This document shows, piece after piece, positions 41,131 to 41,807 of a stretch of DNA of 41,807 bases; position 1 is the stretch's first letter, and each line of letters starts with the position of its first letter. The notes beneath the pieces were generated by a model that saw nothing but the letters and a program-made list of their open reading frames with translations, made no database searches and was not told where the DNA came from. The translations under genes were made by a program, and so were the position numbers. This stretch comes from CAZJNX01 sp964547415 (GTDB taxonomy: Bacteria; Pseudomonadota; Alphaproteobacteria; Rhizobiales; Amorphaceae). The stretch lies in NCBI GenBank assembly GCA_964547415.1, contig CAZJNX010000009.1:1-41807 (forward strand). Direction: 5' to 3'.

Positions 41131-41807
41131 ATGGCACTGGAAGAGAAAGGGGGCGTCGCCCTCTCCCCGGCCGAGCAGGCGTACGGGGACGATCCGCTCG
41201 CCGATCGCAAGACCGACCTCTACCGCGGCGAATACGTCAAGTCCTTCGTCGAGAAGTGGGACGAGCTGATCGACTGGGACGCGCGCGCCCAGTCCGAGGG
41301 CCAGTTCTTCATCGACGTCCTGCGGGCGCGCGGCAAGGAGACCGTGCTCGACGTCGCCTGCGGCACCGGCTTCCATTCGGTCCGGCTGCTGGAGGCGGGC
41401 TTCAACGTCACCTCCGCCGACGGCTCGGCCCAGATGGTCGCCAAGGCCTTCGAGAACGCCCAGAGCCGCGGGCTGATCCTCAAGTCCGTCCAGGCCGACT
41501 GGCGCTGGCTCAACCGTGACATCCAGGGCAAGTACGACGCCATCATCTGCCTCGGCAACTCGTTCACCCACCTGCACAACGAGAAGGATCGCCGCCGCGC
41601 GCTGGCCGAGTTCTACGCCGCGCTGAAGCACGACGGCATCCTGATTATCGACCAGCGCAACTACGACTTCATGCTGGATCACGGCTTCAAGACGAAGCAT
41701 AAGTATTATTACTGTGGCGATAACGTCTCTGCCGAGCCGGAGCATATCGACGAGGGCCTCGTCCGCTTCCGCTACGACTTCGCGGACGGCGCGTCCTACA
41801 CGCTCAA
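41131..41807 (+). CDS. Glycine/sarcosine N-methyltransferase (3'-truncated)
   Basis: The first 225 residues of a SAM-dependent methyltransferase that converts glycine to sarcosine and dimethylglycine, the opening steps of de novo glycine betaine synthesis in halophiles. Motif I is VLDVACGTGFHSVRLLEAG near residue 72, preceded by YRGEYVKSFVEKWDELIDW. ADWRWLNRD, IICLGNSFTHL and ILIIDQRNYDFML follow. The YYYCGDNVSAEPEHID block is characteristic of GSMT from organisms such as Ectothiorhodospira. The ATG at 41131 has AAGGA eight bases upstream. The window ends about 40-50 residues before the expected C terminus of a stand-alone enzyme, so fusion to the dimethylglycine methyltransferase cannot be judged. 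Around 41644-41755 it uses A/T-ending codons (CAT, TAT, GAT, TGT, TCT) rare elsewhere in the window, which hints at horizontal acquisition. Confidence 0.92.
   Translation, partial: MALEEKGGVALSPAEQAYGDDPLADRKTDLYRGEYVKSFVEKWDELIDWDARAQSEGQFFIDVLRARGKETVLDVACGTGFHSVRLLEAGFNVTSADGSAQMVAKAFENAQSRGLILKSVQADWRWLNRDIQGKYDAIICLGNSFTHLHNEKDRRRALAEFYAALKHDGILIIDQRNYDFMLDHGFKTKHKYYYCGDNVSAEPEHIDEGLVRFRYDFADGASYTL

Noticed and set aside
40434..41519. A 361-codon plus-strand frame through the region upstream of the methyltransferase
   Set aside because: It runs into the methyltransferase gene in the wrong frame and is Arg/Pro-rich throughout with no ribosome-binding site.

Overview
The window is a very GC-rich (about 70% or more by eye) bacterial chromosome segment, almost certainly from an alphaproteobacterium. 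The best evidence is the right half. Its gene order tsf, pyrH, frr, uppS, cdsA, dxr, rseP, bamA, lpxD, fabZ, lpxA, lpxI, lpxB, then reversed gltA and gltX, then comEC, is a conserved alphaproteobacterial arrangement, most like Hyphomicrobiales or Rhodobacterales. The use of LpxI rather than LpxH also fits. No transposon, integrase, phage gene or CRISPR array was seen. A betaine-type ABC ATPase (ProV) at the left edge and a glycine/sarcosine N-methyltransferase at the right edge suggest a salt-adapted organism.

Left part (1-5293, plus strand): a 5'-truncated proV, a non-coding stretch of about 530 bases, a CAP-domain lipoprotein, an AMP-forming acyl-CoA ligase with its own promoter, and a secreted metallophosphoesterase. 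The next 340 bases hold a short decayed short-chain dehydrogenase fragment. Just beyond lies a 10-N assembly gap inside a frameshifted nitronate monooxygenase gene.

Middle (5635-19434, minus strand): a long catabolic cluster. In transcription order it encodes an unknown multi-pass membrane protein, an acyl-CoA dehydrogenase, a PaaH-like 3-hydroxyacyl-CoA dehydrogenase, a branched-chain-type ABC importer (LivK, LivH, a LivM-LivG fusion, LivF), a DUF3916-like protein, a cyclase-family hydrolase, an ADP-forming acyl-CoA synthetase and the broken nitronate monooxygenase. Together they look like an uptake and beta-oxidation-type pathway for an unidentified organic acid. A divergent PaaI-like thioesterase (19576-20055) and the AMP-forming ligase may feed the same chemistry.

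Right part (20092-41807): tRNA-Ala(CGC) with a good promoter, then tsf as an isolated unit with its own promoter-like site, a leader of about 200 bases and a strong terminator. The usual partner rpsB is absent. Next come nucleotide, translation, isoprenoid, phospholipid, outer-membrane and lipid A genes. Several promoter-like sites share a -10 element built on CTA or CTAG. gltA and gltX run in the opposite direction. comEC and a CsbD stress protein follow, the latter preceded by a good match to the alphaproteobacterial general-stress (EcfG) promoter. A non-coding region of about 660 bases with a near-perfect 16-base direct repeat precedes the truncated glycine/sarcosine methyltransferase gene.

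I found no convincing new multi-gene system. The best leads are the stress promoter on csbD, the repeat pair and odd codon patch at the methyltransferase gene, the loss of rpsB-tsf linkage, the CTAG promoter pattern and the uncharacterised members of the catabolic cluster.
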